This document shows positions 33,507-43,018 of a stretch of DNA of 49,182 bases, piece after piece. The notes under the pieces are model-generated. The model was not told where the DNA came from and did not search any database. It saw only the letters and a list, made by a program, of their open reading frames with translations. The position numbers and the translations under genes are program-made. The DNA lies in contig JAJDVT010000013.1 of assembly GCA_022826005.1 (NCBI GenBank), forward strand, positions 1 through 49,182, written 5' to 3'. The stretch comes from Gemmatimonadota bacterium. GTDB lineage: Bacteria > Gemmatimonadota > Gemmatimonadetes > Longimicrobiales > Gaopeijiaceae. Position 1 is the stretch's first letter. Each line of letters begins with the position of its first letter.

Positions 33507-34662
33507 AGTTTGCAAGACATTCTGTAAGGTTATATTGACATTTGTGGCTCTGACAACAATCGTTGTCCGGCCCGCATCCGCTCAGATCACGCCGGCCGAC
33601 TCGGCGGCGGTGCTACTTGGCGCGGCCGAAAACTTCGACCTCCGCGGCCAGGACGACATCGCGCTCGCCCTCTACCGCCACATCGCGCGGAGCTACCCGG
33701 GCACGCCCGCCGCCCAGGCCGCGCTGGAGCGGCTGGGCGAGGTGGGGGCCGGTGCGGCCGGCATCGGATCGAGGCGTCCCGAGCCCCCGGGAGACACCGA
33801 ACTGAAGGTCTTCTCCACGCTGTACGGCCTCTGGCTCGGCGTCCTGGTGCCGGATGCGCTGGATCTGCAGGGCGACGCGCCGAATGGTGCCGGACTGCTG
33901 GTCGGGGGACCCGCAGGGTATTTCGCCGGCCGGGCCTTCGTCCACTCGCGCCCGGTCTCGCTGGGACAGGCGCGCGCGATCATCTGGGGAGGCACCTGGG
34001 GCACCTGGCAGGGGCTGGCGTTGGCTTCGGCCCGCAACGAGTACCCATCAGACCGGGCCGTTGCCGCATCGATGATTGTCGGGGGAACCCTCGGAGTCGT
34101 CGGAGGCGCGGTTGCCTCGGGACACGAAATCAGTTCGGGGACGGCCATGTCGGCCGCTTTGGGCACTGTGTGGGGCGCATGGTTCGGAGCGGCCTCGTCG
34201 GTCCTGTTCGACCTCAGCTATCGCCCTACGCTGGCGACCATGGTGGTCGCGGGGAATGCTGGATTGGCAACAGGCGCGGTCGCCGGAAACCGGTGGTCGA
34301 TTTCCAGCAGGCGCGCCCGCCTGGTCACCCTGTCGGGGATGATCGGGGGGTTCGCGGGGGCTGGCTGGGCCCTTATCACACTGCCGGAATCCGACAGATA
34401 CCTGATTGCGGCGCCGCTGGCCGGAAGCATCCTGGGGCTCGCGTTCGGGGCCGCAACGATCAAGGAGGATCGTGCAGACCCGCCCGTGCCCGCGAACGGC
34501 CCAGCCGCGGCCCTCTCGCCGACCGGCGCGCTTCTCAGCCGGACGGGGGGAAGCTGGTCGCTGTCCGCGCCGTCACCGTCACCGTTCCGGGTACCGCCGC
34601 CCCGGGACGGCGGTAGGCGCGCCCTGGCATGGAAGGTGCCGCTGCTGGAGATTCGCTTCTAG
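33499..34662 (+). CDS. Secreted TPR-like protein with Gly-rich hydrophobic domain
   Basis: The protein has 387 residues from ATG 33499. A signal peptide (MCKVCKTFCKVILTFVALTT...ASAQ) has an n-region containing Cys and Lys. Next is a TPR-like helix pair (AAENFDLRGQDDIALALYRHIARSYPGTPAAQAALERLG), then about 200 residues of Gly/Ala-rich hydrophobic helices resembling glycine-zipper membrane proteins, and a Pro/Arg-rich tail. The codons 2-14 coincide with a tandem dyad element. Function unknown; probably envelope-associated. Confidence 0.75.
   Translation: MCKVCKTFCKVILTFVALTTIVVRPASAQITPADSAAVLLGAAENFDLRGQDDIALALYRHIARSYPGTPAAQAALERLGEVGAGAAGIGSRRPEPPGDTELKVFSTLYGLWLGVLVPDALDLQGDAPNGAGLLVGGPAGYFAGRAFVHSRPVSLGQARAIIWGGTWGTWQGLALASARNEYPSDRAVAASMIVGGTLGVVGGAVASGHEISSGTAMSAALGTVWGAWFGAASSVLFDLSYRPTLATMVVAGNAGLATGAVAGNRWSISSRRARLVTLSGMIGGFAGAGWALITLPESDRYLIAAPLAGSILGLAFGAATIKEDRADPPVPANGPAAALSPTGALLSRTGGSWSLSAPSPSPFRVPPPRDGGRRALAWKVPLLEIRF
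33502..33540. promoter_or_regulatory. Tandem dyad element, copy D
   Basis: TGTAAAGTTTGCAAGACA (33502-33519) and TGTAAGGTTATATTGACA (33523-33540) have centres 21 bp apart. They start 3 bases after the A of the start codon, so the element is inside the coding sequence of the signal peptide. The second dyad fits TGTMA-N8-TKACA exactly. Confidence 0.6.
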
Positions 34663-34752
34663 CAGCGGGTGGCGCGTGCGTGCCGCGAAGGGCCGTGCTG
34701 GTAGTGCGTTGCCCAGCGTGGGAAGCGCTCGGGAACCGGAAAGGCGGGAATC

Positions 34753-35169
34753 ATGAAGACCTGGACGGATACGCTGACCCTGTCCGCGCTGGCCGCCGTA
34801 CTCCTGCTGGGTGGCTGCACATCGGGTGACGGCAGCGTCAGCCTCGAGGTTGACGAAGAAGCCGTTGCGGAAGTGCTTGCGGAACTCGATGAAATGCGGG
34901 TTGCGCGTCTTTCGCTCGTGCGGCCCGGACTTCCGCAGCCTCCCCCGGGCAAACCGCGAAAGCTCGACCCCGATCAGGACGATAAATGGATCCGGGCATA
35001 TGCCAAGGGCGCAAAGATGGCATCGGAATCCGGCAGTCCGGTCATCCTGAACGAGGCCGAGACCGACCTTCTGCTGGATCTGATGAAGGCGCCAAGGGAG
35101 CAGCAGTCCGCGGACAAGCCCCCGAGAGCACCGGGAGCGGCGAGACGCCGGGCTGGCAGGGCGCCTTGA
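34753..35169 (+). CDS. Small lipoprotein of unknown function
   Basis: The 138-residue protein starts MKTWTDTLTLSALAAVLLLGGC, a clear signal with a lipobox at residue 22. The mature part is acidic then Pro-rich (PGLPQPPPGKPRKLDPDQDDKW) and ends in a basic Arg/Ala tail. That tail is encoded by a copy of a dispersed repeat (35110-35190), so the original stop may have been replaced. No domain recognised. It is the last plus-strand gene of this run and converges on the E1 gene. Confidence 0.68.
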   Translation: MKTWTDTLTLSALAAVLLLGGCTSGDGSVSLEVDEEAVAEVLAELDEMRVARLSLVRPGLPQPPPGKPRKLDPDQDDKWIRAYAKGAKMASESGSPVILNEAETDLLLDLMKAPREQQSADKPPRAPGAARRRAGRAP

Positions 35170-35190
35170 AGGACGAATAGAACCCGGCTC
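35110..35190. repeat. Dispersed ~80-bp repeat, copy 2
   Basis: Same-orientation copy of 18635-18714, with blocks AAGCCC, GCACCG, GGCTGGCA, GGCGC and CGAATAG in register. It overlaps the 3' end of the small lipoprotein gene and the converging E1 stop at 35189. Confidence 0.55.
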
Positions 35191-37321
35191 AGTATCCCGC
35201 CAGCCTGAGGATCGCGTCCAGAACGTCGTCGGGCTGGGGCAGGATCGCCTTCTCGAGCTGTGGCGAGAACGCCACCCAGGTGTCGAGCGCGGCCACGCGG
35301 CGGACCGGGCCGTCCAGCCACGCGAAGAGTTCGTCGGCGATTCGGGCGGCCACCTCGGCGCCGATCCCGAAGGAGAGCGCGTCCTCGTGCGCGACGATCA
35401 CCTTGTTGGTGCGGCGCACCGAGTCGGCCACCGTCTCCATGTCCAGCGGCGACAGGGTCCGGAGGTCGATCACCTCGGTGCTGATGCCGTGCCGGTCCTC
35501 CGCGACCCGCGCCGCGTCCATGGTGCGCTTCACCAGCGCGCCGCAGGTCACCACCGTCAGGTCGCGTCCCCTGCGTACCACCTTCGCCTTGCCGAAGGGA
35601 ATCATGAAGTCCGGACCCGGATCCGGGCTCTTGTTGTGGACCTGCCGGTAGAGGTGCTTGTGTTCCAGGAACATGACGGGGTCGTCGCAGCGGATGGCAG
35701 TGCGGAGCAGGCCACTGGCGTCGAGCGCGGTCGACGGCAGGACGACGCGCAGACCGGGCGTGTGCGTGAAGAGCGTCGCCCCGGTCTGGGAGTGGTAGAT
35801 CCCGCCCTTGATGTAGCCGCCGTAGGTGGTCCGCACCACGACCGGCGCCGACCACTTCCCGGCCGAGCGGTAGTGCATGGTGGCCAGCTCGTTGCGCAAC
35901 TGCATCATTGCGGGCCAGATGTAGTCGAAGAACTGGATCTCCACGACCGGCCTGAGCCCACGAGTGGCCATCCCCACCGCCCGACCGATGATGTTGGCCT
36001 CCGCGAGCGGCGCATTGTAGACGCGGTTGCCGCCAAACCGTGTCTGCAGGCCGTGGGTCACCTTGAAGACGCCGCCCTTGCCCTTGACCTCGTCGGCCGC
36101 CTCCTCGCGCGACACGTCGGCCACGTCCTGGCCGAAGACCACGATGCGCGGATCCCGCTCCATCTCGTCGCGCAGGCAGCGGTTGAGCAGGTCGACCATG
36201 GTGAGCGGGCGGTCGTCCGCGAAGGCGGGGCGGTCCTCGGTGTCGAACTGGCGGCCGGCGGGGTCGACGGTCTCCGAGTAGAGCCACTTCGTGGCCGTGT
36301 CCGCCGCCGGCTGCGGGTGCTCGAGCGCCTGGTCCGCGGCCGCAGCCACGGCCGCCTTGACATCCGCCTCCATGCGGTCGAGCTCGGCGGGCGTGGCGAC
36401 TTCCAGTTCGATCAGCAGCCGGCGGGCCTTCGGGATGGGGTCGCGGCGGTCCTGTTCGGCGCGCTCGGCGGGAGAGCGGTAGAGGGTCTCGTCGTCGGAA
36501 GCGGAGTGGGAATAGGGGCGGGTCGTGTGCGCGTGCAGGAGTGCCGGGCCGCGGCGCCGGCGGCACCACGCGATCGCCTCGCTCGATGCGCGGTAGCTCT
36601 CGCGCAGATCGGTGCCGTCGCACTCCACGATCTTGAGGTCCGGGAAACCGGTGAGCAGCCGCGACACGTTGCCGCCGGCGGTCTGCACCTCGACGGGGAC
36701 GGAGATCGCGTATTCGTTGTCCTCGATGACGAAGAGGACCGGCAGCTTCAGGTTGCAGGCGGTGTTCAGCGCCTCCCAGAACTCGCCCTCGGAGGTGGTG
36801 CCGTCGCCCGCGGTGCAGACGACGATCTCGTCTTCGGCGAAGGAGGTGACATGGTGGCGCAGCTCGGGCGCGACGGTCGCGCGCAGCCCTGCCTCGGCGG
36901 TGCCGACCGCGTGCAGGAATTGCGTGCCGGTGGGAGAGGAGGCCGACACGATGTTGTAACGCGTGTCGGCGAAGTGGGCCGGCATCTGGCGCCCGCCGCT
37001 CGCCGGGTCGGCTTCGGCGCCCATCCCCTGCAGGAGCTGCTCCACCGGGGTGACGCCGAGCGCCAGCGCCAGCGCCCGGTCGCGGTAGTAGAGGCAGAAC
37101 CAGTCGGACCCCGGCCTCAGCCGGTGGGCAAGCGCCACCTGGATCGCCTCGTGGCCGGCGCCCGCAATCTGGAAGAAGACCTTGCCCTGCCTGTACAGCT
37201 GGCCCTCCCGGTCGTCGATGGCGCGGGCGGTGACCATGGTCCGGTACCAGGCCAGCAGCGTTTTGGGGCCTGGAAGCTCCGATTCGATGTCGGCACCCAG
37301 GTCGCGTTCGAGTGTTGCCAT
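35189..37321 (-). CDS. Fused alpha-beta 2-oxoacid dehydrogenase E1 component
   Basis: The 710-residue protein starts at ATG 37321 with GGAG upstream. The N-terminal alpha half has the thiamine diphosphate motif [15 protein letters not shown]...NEYAIS and [14 protein letters not shown]; the C-terminal beta half has [38 protein letters not shown] and the transketolase C-domain VVTCGALV...[11 protein letters not shown]. Fusion of alpha and beta chains is common for branched-chain or acetoin-type E1 in several phyla. It probably decarboxylates branched-chain 2-oxoacids; E2 and E3 are not in the window. A 41-base gap separates it from the DUF255 gene upstream. Confidence 0.92.
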   Translation of the reverse strand: MATLERDLGADIESELPGPKTLLAWYRTMVTARAIDDREGQLYRQGKVFFQIAGAGHEAIQVALAHRLRPGSDWFCLYYRDRALALALGVTPVEQLLQGMGAEADPASGGRQMPAHFADTRYNIVSASSPTGTQFLHAVGTAEAGLRATVAPELRHHVTSFAEDEIVVCTAGDGTTSEGEFWEALNTACNLKLPVLFVIEDNEYAISVPVEVQTAGGNVSRLLTGFPDLKIVECDGTDLRESYRASSEAIAWCRRRRGPALLHAHTTRPYSHSASDDETLYRSPAERAEQDRRDPIPKARRLLIELEVATPAELDRMEADVKAAVAAAADQALEHPQPAADTATKWLYSETVDPAGRQFDTEDRPAFADDRPLTMVDLLNRCLRDEMERDPRIVVFGQDVADVSREEAADEVKGKGGVFKVTHGLQTRFGGNRVYNAPLAEANIIGRAVGMATRGLRPVVEIQFFDYIWPAMMQLRNELATMHYRSAGKWSAPVVVRTTYGGYIKGGIYHSQTGATLFTHTPGLRVVLPSTALDASGLLRTAIRCDDPVMFLEHKHLYRQVHNKSPDPGPDFMIPFGKAKVVRRGRDLTVVTCGALVKRTMDAARVAEDRHGISTEVIDLRTLSPLDMETVADSVRRTNKVIVAHEDALSFGIGAEVAARIADELFAWLDGPVRRVAALDTWVAFSPQLEKAILPQPDDVLDAILRLAGY

Positions 37322-37362
37322 ATTCTCCGTTGTTGCGGCGTCCCGCGGACCGCGGCGGGCGC

Positions 37363-39438
37363 TCAGGGTTCCAGAATAACAGATTGGGCACGGCGGAGCG
37401 CCGCGTCCAGTTGCCCGTGCGAGTCCGCTGGCTCGTAGCAGGTCGAGCCCACGCACACGAAGGCGCTTCCCGCCGAGGCGAGGCGGCCTTCCATCGCGGG
37501 GAGGGCCGCCACCGCGGGGTCCTCCGGGTCGCCGCCGGCGATGGTGCGGTTGGGCAGCGGGCAGCGGTGGGCCCCAAGGAGCATGTCCGCGACCCGCTCC
37601 GAGTCCCCCACCACCGTTACCTCCACGTGCGGCGTTTCGCGCAGCAGCGCCACCGTGAGCAGCCGCCCCATCCCTGCCGGGTAGCGCTCCATGGCGCCGC
37701 GCTCGCGGTCGACCACCGCGTCGGCGACCTCGGCGTGCTCCGCCGATCCGGTCAGTACCGCCGAGCGGGCCAGGAGTTCCGCCGCCAGCGAGTTCCCGGA
37801 GGGCGTGGCGTTGTCCATAATGTCCCGCGGCCGCAGGACGAGGGGGTCCGCGTCGGCGTCGGTGTCGTGGAAGAGCCTCCCTTCGGGGGACCAGAAGCGG
37901 GCGATGGTCTGGTCGGCCAGCCAGGTAGTCTCGGAGAGCCAGCGCGGGTCGAGGGTGGCTTCGTAGAGGGACAGGCAGGCGTTGCCGAGGGCGCCGTAGT
38001 CCTCGAGGAAGCCCTCGATGTGGACGCGGCCGGCGGCGAGGACGCGGAAGAGGCGCCCGTCGCGCCGCACGGTGTCCAGGAGAAAGCTCGCGGCCCGCTC
38101 CGCCGCGCGGGTGTAGTCGGGCCGTACCAGCGCCGGGCCGGCTTCGGCGAGCGCGCGGATGGCGAGGCCGTTCCATGAGGTGAGGATCTTCTCGTCGCGG
38201 AGCGGCTCCGGGCGGGCGGCGCGGTGGGCCTTCAGCGTGGCGAGCGATTCGCCCAGCATCCGGCCCAGCTCGTCGCGCGCGATTCCCTCCTGGCGGGCGA
38301 CCGCGTCGAGGTCGTGCGGCAGGTGCAGGATGTTCCGCCCCTCGAAGTTGCCGGCATCGCTGACGTCGTAGACGCGCGACAGGAGCCGGGCCTCATCCGG
38401 GCCGAGCAGCTTCTGGATCTGCGCCGGGGTCCAGAGGTAGAAGGCGCCTTCCTCGTGCGCGCCGTCCTCACCCTCCGAGTCGGCGTCGCGGGCCGAATGG
38501 AAGGCGCCTTCCGGGGACGTGAGGTCCTCAAGCACATGGTCCAGCGTCTCTTGCGCGACCGGGCCGAGGTGGGTGGCGCCGAGGAGGTGGGCCCGGGTCA
38601 GCGCCCGCGCGATGAGCGCGTTGTCGTACAGCATCTTCTCGAAGTGGGGGACGAGCCAGCGCGCATCGACGGAGTAGCGGTGGAAGCCGCCCCCGGCGTG
38701 GTCGCGAATCCCGCCGGCGGCCATCCGCGTGAGCGTGTGCACCGCCATCGAGACGCCGTGCGACTGCGGTCCGCCCGTCCGCAGGAGGAAGTCCAGGAAG
38801 ACGGGCTGGGGGAACTTGGGCGCTCCGCCGAATCCGCCGTTTGCGGCGTCAAAGCCCCGTCCGGCGGCGCCGACCGCGTGCTCGATCAGTCGGCGGCCCG
38901 ACGTGCCCTCCGAGCCGATCGGAGGATGGGCTTCGGTCGTGCTGCGCTTCAGGGCTCCGGTCAGCTGCACTCCCGCCCGCGCCACCTCGTCGCGGCGGTT
39001 CCGGTACGCCTCGCTGACGCCGGTCAGCACCTGCCGGAAGGAAGGCATTCCATGGCGTGGTTCCGGCGGGAAATAGGTCCCCCCGTAGAAGGGGACACCC
39101 TCGGGAGTGAGGAAAGCGGTCAGCGGCCATCCCCCATGTCCCGTCAGCGCCTGCACCGCGCTCATGTAGATCGAGTCGATGTCGGGCCGCTCCTCCCGGT
39201 CCACCTTGATGTTGACGAAGGCTTCGTTCATCAGGCGCGCGGTCGCCGGGTCCTCGAACGATTCCCGCTCCATCACATGGCACCAGTGGCACGCCGAATA
39301 GCCGATCGACAGCAGGATGGGGCGGTCGTGTTTCCGCGCGAGGGCCACCGCCTCGTCGCCCCACGGGTACCAGTCCACGGGGTTGTCGGCGTGCTGCAGC
39401 AGGTAGGGACTGGTCTCGGAGGCGAGGCGGTTGGGCAT
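37363..39438 (-). CDS. DUF255 / thioredoxin-domain protein, YyaL-like
   Basis: The 691-residue protein starts at ATG 39438 ([26 protein letters not shown]), the standard beginning of this family; a longer frame starting at 39498 adds 20 unconserved residues. The thioredoxin-like domain has SACHWCHVM with the CxxC at residues 50-53, and [10 protein letters not shown]. The rest is an (alpha/alpha)-barrel related to N-acylglucosamine epimerase ([41 protein letters not shown]). Biochemical role is unclear for the family. It precedes the E1 gene in the same direction. Confidence 0.93.
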   Translation of the reverse strand: MPNRLASETSPYLLQHADNPVDWYPWGDEAVALARKHDRPILLSIGYSACHWCHVMERESFEDPATARLMNEAFVNIKVDREERPDIDSIYMSAVQALTGHGGWPLTAFLTPEGVPFYGGTYFPPEPRHGMPSFRQVLTGVSEAYRNRRDEVARAGVQLTGALKRSTTEAHPPIGSEGTSGRRLIEHAVGAAGRGFDAANGGFGGAPKFPQPVFLDFLLRTGGPQSHGVSMAVHTLTRMAAGGIRDHAGGGFHRYSVDARWLVPHFEKMLYDNALIARALTRAHLLGATHLGPVAQETLDHVLEDLTSPEGAFHSARDADSEGEDGAHEEGAFYLWTPAQIQKLLGPDEARLLSRVYDVSDAGNFEGRNILHLPHDLDAVARQEGIARDELGRMLGESLATLKAHRAARPEPLRDEKILTSWNGLAIRALAEAGPALVRPDYTRAAERAASFLLDTVRRDGRLFRVLAAGRVHIEGFLEDYGALGNACLSLYEATLDPRWLSETTWLADQTIARFWSPEGRLFHDTDADADPLVLRPRDIMDNATPSGNSLAAELLARSAVLTGSAEHAEVADAVVDRERGAMERYPAGMGRLLTVALLRETPHVEVTVVGDSERVADMLLGAHRCPLPNRTIAGGDPEDPAVAALPAMEGRLASAGSAFVCVGSTCYEPADSHGQLDAALRRAQSVILEP

Positions 39439-39888
39439 GGGGGGAAGATAAGAAAGGTGATGGGACCGGGCGAGATGGGAGCGGTGAACGTTTTTCACGG
39501 ATCAGGACAAGTTTGAACTGTTTTCGCGAATGGTGAAGGGTTTTCGCAGAGGTGAGCCGCGAGCGGAGCGGTCCATTCGCGGATGCACCGCCGCTCGAAA
39601 GCCGCGCAGGTTTGTCCACGGGCTTGCCAGGACATCGGGGGCGAGTCCGGGCAAAGGCGGGCGAGAGTGACCGGACTGGCAAGGAACGCCCGGCAACGAA
39701 CCCTTGACCGGGCGGGTCTGATCGGTGACCGTAGAATCGGTGATAGATTTTCACAAAATAACAAAATAGTGACTATTATTCGCTAGTTCTTACTTCGATC
39801 CCCTACCTGCACTGGAAGTGAATGTTTTTCGCACGTCCGCCGGCGCGGTGGCCAGTGCGGCAACGAGGCGACACCAAAGGGCCAACCA
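39439..39888. other. 450-base divergent intergenic region, AT-rich near the Fic gene
   Basis: No gene is seen. The right part is strongly AT-rich: a palindrome AATAGT-G-ACTATT at 39765-39777 and a direct repeat ATCGGTGA at 39721-39728 and 39736-39743 lie about 110-170 bases upstream of the Fic start. These are plausible promoter and operator sequences for the Fic gene, but no regulator is known. Confidence 0.5.
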
Positions 39889-41514
39889 ATGCCTGAGCGA
39901 TACTGGAGGCTCCTGGGCCGATCCGTTCCCGAACCCGGAAACCCCGCGGGGTATGCGGCTCTCGCGGCCCGGTACGACCTGAGGGTTCCATTGCCGTCCC
40001 GCCTGGCGGCCATCGCCGAGCGGCATCATCCGGACTCCACGCCTGAATGGCTGATGCTGACGCCGAGGCACGCCGTCGAAGACACTCTGCAGGCCCACCT
40101 GGAATTCGCGCTCAAGTGGGAAGGCGTCGGCCTCGGCGTGCTGGCGGCTCTCTTCCGCGTGGTCGATCCCGGGGAACTCGCGAGGATGGTCAGGGACAAA
40201 CCCACCGGCGCCTACGCGCGGCGCATCTGGTTCCTCTATGAATGGCTCACCGGCGATCGCCTGGACGTTCCGAATGCGGGGAAGGTGAGATCCGTTCTGG
40301 CCGTGGATCCCGAGCGCCAGTTCGCGGCGCCGACCGGGGAGATCTCCAGTCGTCACCGCGTCCGGGACAACCTGCCGGGCACGCGGAGGTTCTGCCCGCT
40401 CGTCAGGCGAACCGGGGAACTTGACCGCTACGTGTCGCTGAGACTGGGCGAGAGGGCGCGGGAGGTCGTCGGGCGGACGCATCCCGACGTGATCCGGCGG
40501 GCGGCGGCGTTCCTCGTGCTTCAGGACAGCAGGGCCTCGTTCGACATCGAGGGCGAACGACCCCCGCAACACCGCGCGGTTCGCTGGGGCTGGGCAATCG
40601 GCGCGGCGGGCCGAAGTCCGCTGACGACCGACCGGCTCCGCACGCTTCAGGAAGGCCTCATCGGCGATGCAAGGTTCATCCGGCTCGGATTCCGCACGGA
40701 AGGCGGATGGGTCGGGAGGCGGGACCGGCACACGGGAGCACCCATTCCGGAGCACATCAGCGCTCGTCACGTTGACCTGCCGGATCTCGTCCGCGGCGTC
40801 GTCGAATACGCGGCGGCCGCCGAGCGATCCGGGGTGGACGCCATCGTGTCCGCGGCCGCCGTCGCCTTCGGATTCGTGTACATCCATCCCTTCGAAGACG
40901 GGAACGCCCGCATCCACCGCTGGCTTGTGCATCACGTGCTCGCGCGGGCCGGGCTCGGTCCGCCGGGCCTGGTGTTCCCGGTCAGCGTCGCGATGCTGGA
41001 CCGGGTGGGCGAGTACCGCGATGTGCTCGCGAGCCATTCGTCGCGGCTGCTCCCGCTCGTCAACTGGCGGGCGACGGACCGCGGCAACATCGAGGTGTTG
41101 AACGAGACGGCCGACCACTATCGCTTCTTCGACGCCACGCGGCACGCCGAGTTCCTCTACCGGTGCGTCGAGCAGACCCTCGTCCACGACCTTCCCGCCG
41201 AAGTCGGCTACCTTGAGAGGTACGACGAATTCGCGGCCCGCGTGCAGGCGGAGATCGCGGATATGCCGGAGGCGACCCTGGACCTGCTCACCCGGTTTCT
41301 GCGCCAGAATCAGGGCACCCTTTCCAGGCGTGCGCGCCGACGGGAATTCAAACTGCTGACGACCGACGAGGTGGAGCGCGTGGAGACGATCTACGGCGAG
41401 TGCTTCGCGGGGGATCCGCCCGCGGCGGGGACCGATTCCGGAAGGCGGGTCAGGCCCGATCCTCACACCCGGAAGCGCCGCAGTCCCGGGAAGCGGTCCC
41501 GGGGCATCTACTGA
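39889..41514 (+). CDS. Fic domain protein with N-terminal inhibitory motif
   Basis: The 541-residue protein starts at ATG 39889. The catalytic motif HPFEDGNARIHR has its His at residue 333, matching HPFxxGNxRxxR, so AMP-transfer activity is likely. Upstream, S217-F-D-I-E221-G222 fits the (S/T)xxxE(G/N) inhibitory helix of class II Fic proteins, which blocks ATP gamma-phosphate binding. The N-terminal ~200 residues and the C-terminal ~120 residues are not recognised with confidence; the C-terminus may be a winged-helix region (TLDLLTRFLRQNQGTLSRRARRREF). Target unknown. It could be a toxin-like or regulatory AMPylator. Confidence 0.9.
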   Translation: MPERYWRLLGRSVPEPGNPAGYAALAARYDLRVPLPSRLAAIAERHHPDSTPEWLMLTPRHAVEDTLQAHLEFALKWEGVGLGVLAALFRVVDPGELARMVRDKPTGAYARRIWFLYEWLTGDRLDVPNAGKVRSVLAVDPERQFAAPTGEISSRHRVRDNLPGTRRFCPLVRRTGELDRYVSLRLGERAREVVGRTHPDVIRRAAAFLVLQDSRASFDIEGERPPQHRAVRWGWAIGAAGRSPLTTDRLRTLQEGLIGDARFIRLGFRTEGGWVGRRDRHTGAPIPEHISARHVDLPDLVRGVVEYAAAAERSGVDAIVSAAAVAFGFVYIHPFEDGNARIHRWLVHHVLARAGLGPPGLVFPVSVAMLDRVGEYRDVLASHSSRLLPLVNWRATDRGNIEVLNETADHYRFFDATRHAEFLYRCVEQTLVHDLPAEVGYLERYDEFAARVQAEIADMPEATLDLLTRFLRQNQGTLSRRARRREFKLLTTDEVERVETIYGECFAGDPPAAGTDSGRRVRPDPHTRKRRSPGKRSRGIY

Positions 41515-41519
41515 ACAGC

Positions 41520-42326
41520 ATGCTTCGCCCCTTCCTCCTCCTGGCGCTGCGGCGCCCCTGGCTCTGGCCCGCCCTCCTCTCGGCGGCGTGGGCCTTCCGG
41601 CCCCGGGGCTGGTACCGCCGTCCCCCCTTCCTGCCACTGCCGTCGAAGGCGTACATGCGGTGGCGGCTGGAGACGGCATACGGCGAGCCGGACGCGGTGC
41701 CCCCGGCCGATGAGATCGCGCGCTTCGTGACCTGGTCGGTGGAGATGCGGCGGCGGATGGGGCCGCGGCGGCGGGTGCCGGTCGTCGTCAAGCTGGTGGC
41801 GATCGCCGGGCTGCTCGCATTCATGGGCTGGGTGAACCTGCGGGCGGGCGACATCGAGGGGGCCCGGAACGCCGCGGCTGCGGCGGGGTATCCCGGGCTC
41901 CTCCTGGCCTCGGTGGTGAGCGGCTTCAATCTGGTCTGGCCGGTGCCGATCGCGGCCTTCTACCCGTTCTTCATCGAGTCGGGCTTCCAGCCGGTGCCCA
42001 CCCTGGCCACGATCGCGCTGGGGATGACCGGTGGCGACCTGCTGGGATACCTGATCGGCGACGCAACCCGTCACCTGGCTGACCAACGGCTGGCACGCTT
42101 TCGGGCCCGCGCGGAGGCACTGCACGACCGTCATCGGCTGCTGCCGCTCGGAGTGCTGTTCCTCTACGCGGCCTTCATGCCGCTCCCCAACGAACTCCTG
42201 GTGATCCCGATGGCCTTCATGCGGTACTCGCTGGCCGCAGTCATGACGGCGGTGCTCTTCGGGAACGTGATCTTCAACACGGGACTGGCCTTTGGGGTGT
42301 CGCTGGTCTTCGGGGGCGGGGGCTGA
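41520..42326 (+). CDS. Polytopic membrane protein, DedA/VTT-like
   Basis: The 268-residue protein starts at ATG 41520, five bases after the Fic stop. A basic soluble N-terminal part is followed by at least four hydrophobic segments, including VVKLVAIAGLLAFMGWVNL, GLLLASVVSGFNLVWPVPIAAFYPFF and LLPLGVLFLYAAFMPLPNELLVIPMAFM. The arrangement GGDLLGYLIGDATR with a late P-x-P-x-E region recalls DedA/VTT or YqaA proteins, possibly lipid or small-molecule transport. The coaE start follows within 2 bases. Confidence 0.68.
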   Translation: MLRPFLLLALRRPWLWPALLSAAWAFRPRGWYRRPPFLPLPSKAYMRWRLETAYGEPDAVPPADEIARFVTWSVEMRRRMGPRRRVPVVVKLVAIAGLLAFMGWVNLRAGDIEGARNAAAAAGYPGLLLASVVSGFNLVWPVPIAAFYPFFIESGFQPVPTLATIALGMTGGDLLGYLIGDATRHLADQRLARFRARAEALHDRHRLLPLGVLFLYAAFMPLPNELLVIPMAFMRYSLAAVMTAVLFGNVIFNTGLAFGVSLVFGGGG

Positions 42327-42327
42327 G

Positions 42328-42930
42328 GTGCTCGTTGTCGGCCTGACCGGGAACGTGGCGGCGGGGAAGTCTGCCGTCGCGGAGCTGTGGCGCGGAGCGG
42401 GGGTGCCGGTGGTGTCGGCGGACGAGCTGGCGCGCGCGGCGGTGGCGCCGGGGACCGGGGCGCTGGCGGGGATCGCGGAGCTGTTCGGGCCGGGGGTGAT
42501 CCGGGACGACGGCATGCTCGACCGGGCCGCGGTGCGGGGGATCGTCTTCCGCGACGAGGAGGCGCTGCGCGCGCTGGAGGCGATCGTGCATCCCGAGGTG
42601 AGGCGCCTGCGGGATGAATGGACCGCGGAGCAGCGCGAGGCGGGTGCGGAGGTGGTGGTGTGGGAGATTCCGCTGCTCTTCGAGACGGGGATGGAGGGCG
42701 AGGTGGACGTGGTGGTTGTGGTGGACGCGCCGGCCGGCGTGCGGCGGCGGCGGATCGTGGAGACGCGGGGGCTGACCGAGGCGGAGGCCGAGGCGGTCAT
42801 GGGGGCCCAGCTGGCGGCGGACGAGAAGCGCCGGCGGGCGGATGTGGTCGTGGAGAACGCGGGGACGCGCGAGGAGCTGGCGGCGCGGGCGGCGGAGGTG
42901 GTGGGGGTGCTGGAGGGGTGGGGGGTGTGA
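42328..42930 (+). CDS. coaE: Dephospho-CoA kinase
   Basis: The 200-residue protein has the normal CoaE length. The start is GTG 42328; an in-frame upstream codon would overlap the membrane protein. The P-loop GNVAAGKS is at residues 8-15, followed by DELARAAVAPGTGAL, HPEVRRLRDEW, WEIPLLFETGME and RRRRIVETRGL, as in CoaE. It phosphorylates the 3'-hydroxyl of dephospho-CoA in the last step of CoA synthesis. It sits in a run with the membrane protein and the DHH phosphoesterase. Confidence 0.93.
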   Translation: MLVVGLTGNVAAGKSAVAELWRGAGVPVVSADELARAAVAPGTGALAGIAELFGPGVIRDDGMLDRAAVRGIVFRDEEALRALEAIVHPEVRRLRDEWTAEQREAGAEVVVWEIPLLFETGMEGEVDVVVVVDAPAGVRRRRIVETRGLTEAEAEAVMGAQLAADEKRRRADVVVENAGTREELAARAAEVVGVLEGWGV

Positions 42931-42950
42931 CGGTGGTGGGCGCTGGGCAG

Positions 42951-43010
42951 GCGGGCGTGAGGGAGGCGGGCGCGAGGGAGGCGGGCGCAAGGGACGGGCG
43001 CGCGAGGGAG
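42951..43010. repeat. 15-bp tandem repeat between coaE and the DHH gene
   Basis: About four imperfect units of GCGGGCGCGAGGGAG (42951-42965, 42966-42980, 42981-42995, 42996-43010) directly precede the ribosome binding site of the next gene. Copy number could vary between strains. Confidence 0.65.
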
Positions 43011-43018
43011 GAGAGGGC

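Noticed and set aside
35387-37438. 683-residue plus-strand open frame across the E1 gene
   Set aside because: Antisense to an obvious thiamine-dependent dehydrogenase; His/Gln/Arg-rich composition with no domain. The same applies to 38224-39516, 42797-44194 and 11821-13650.
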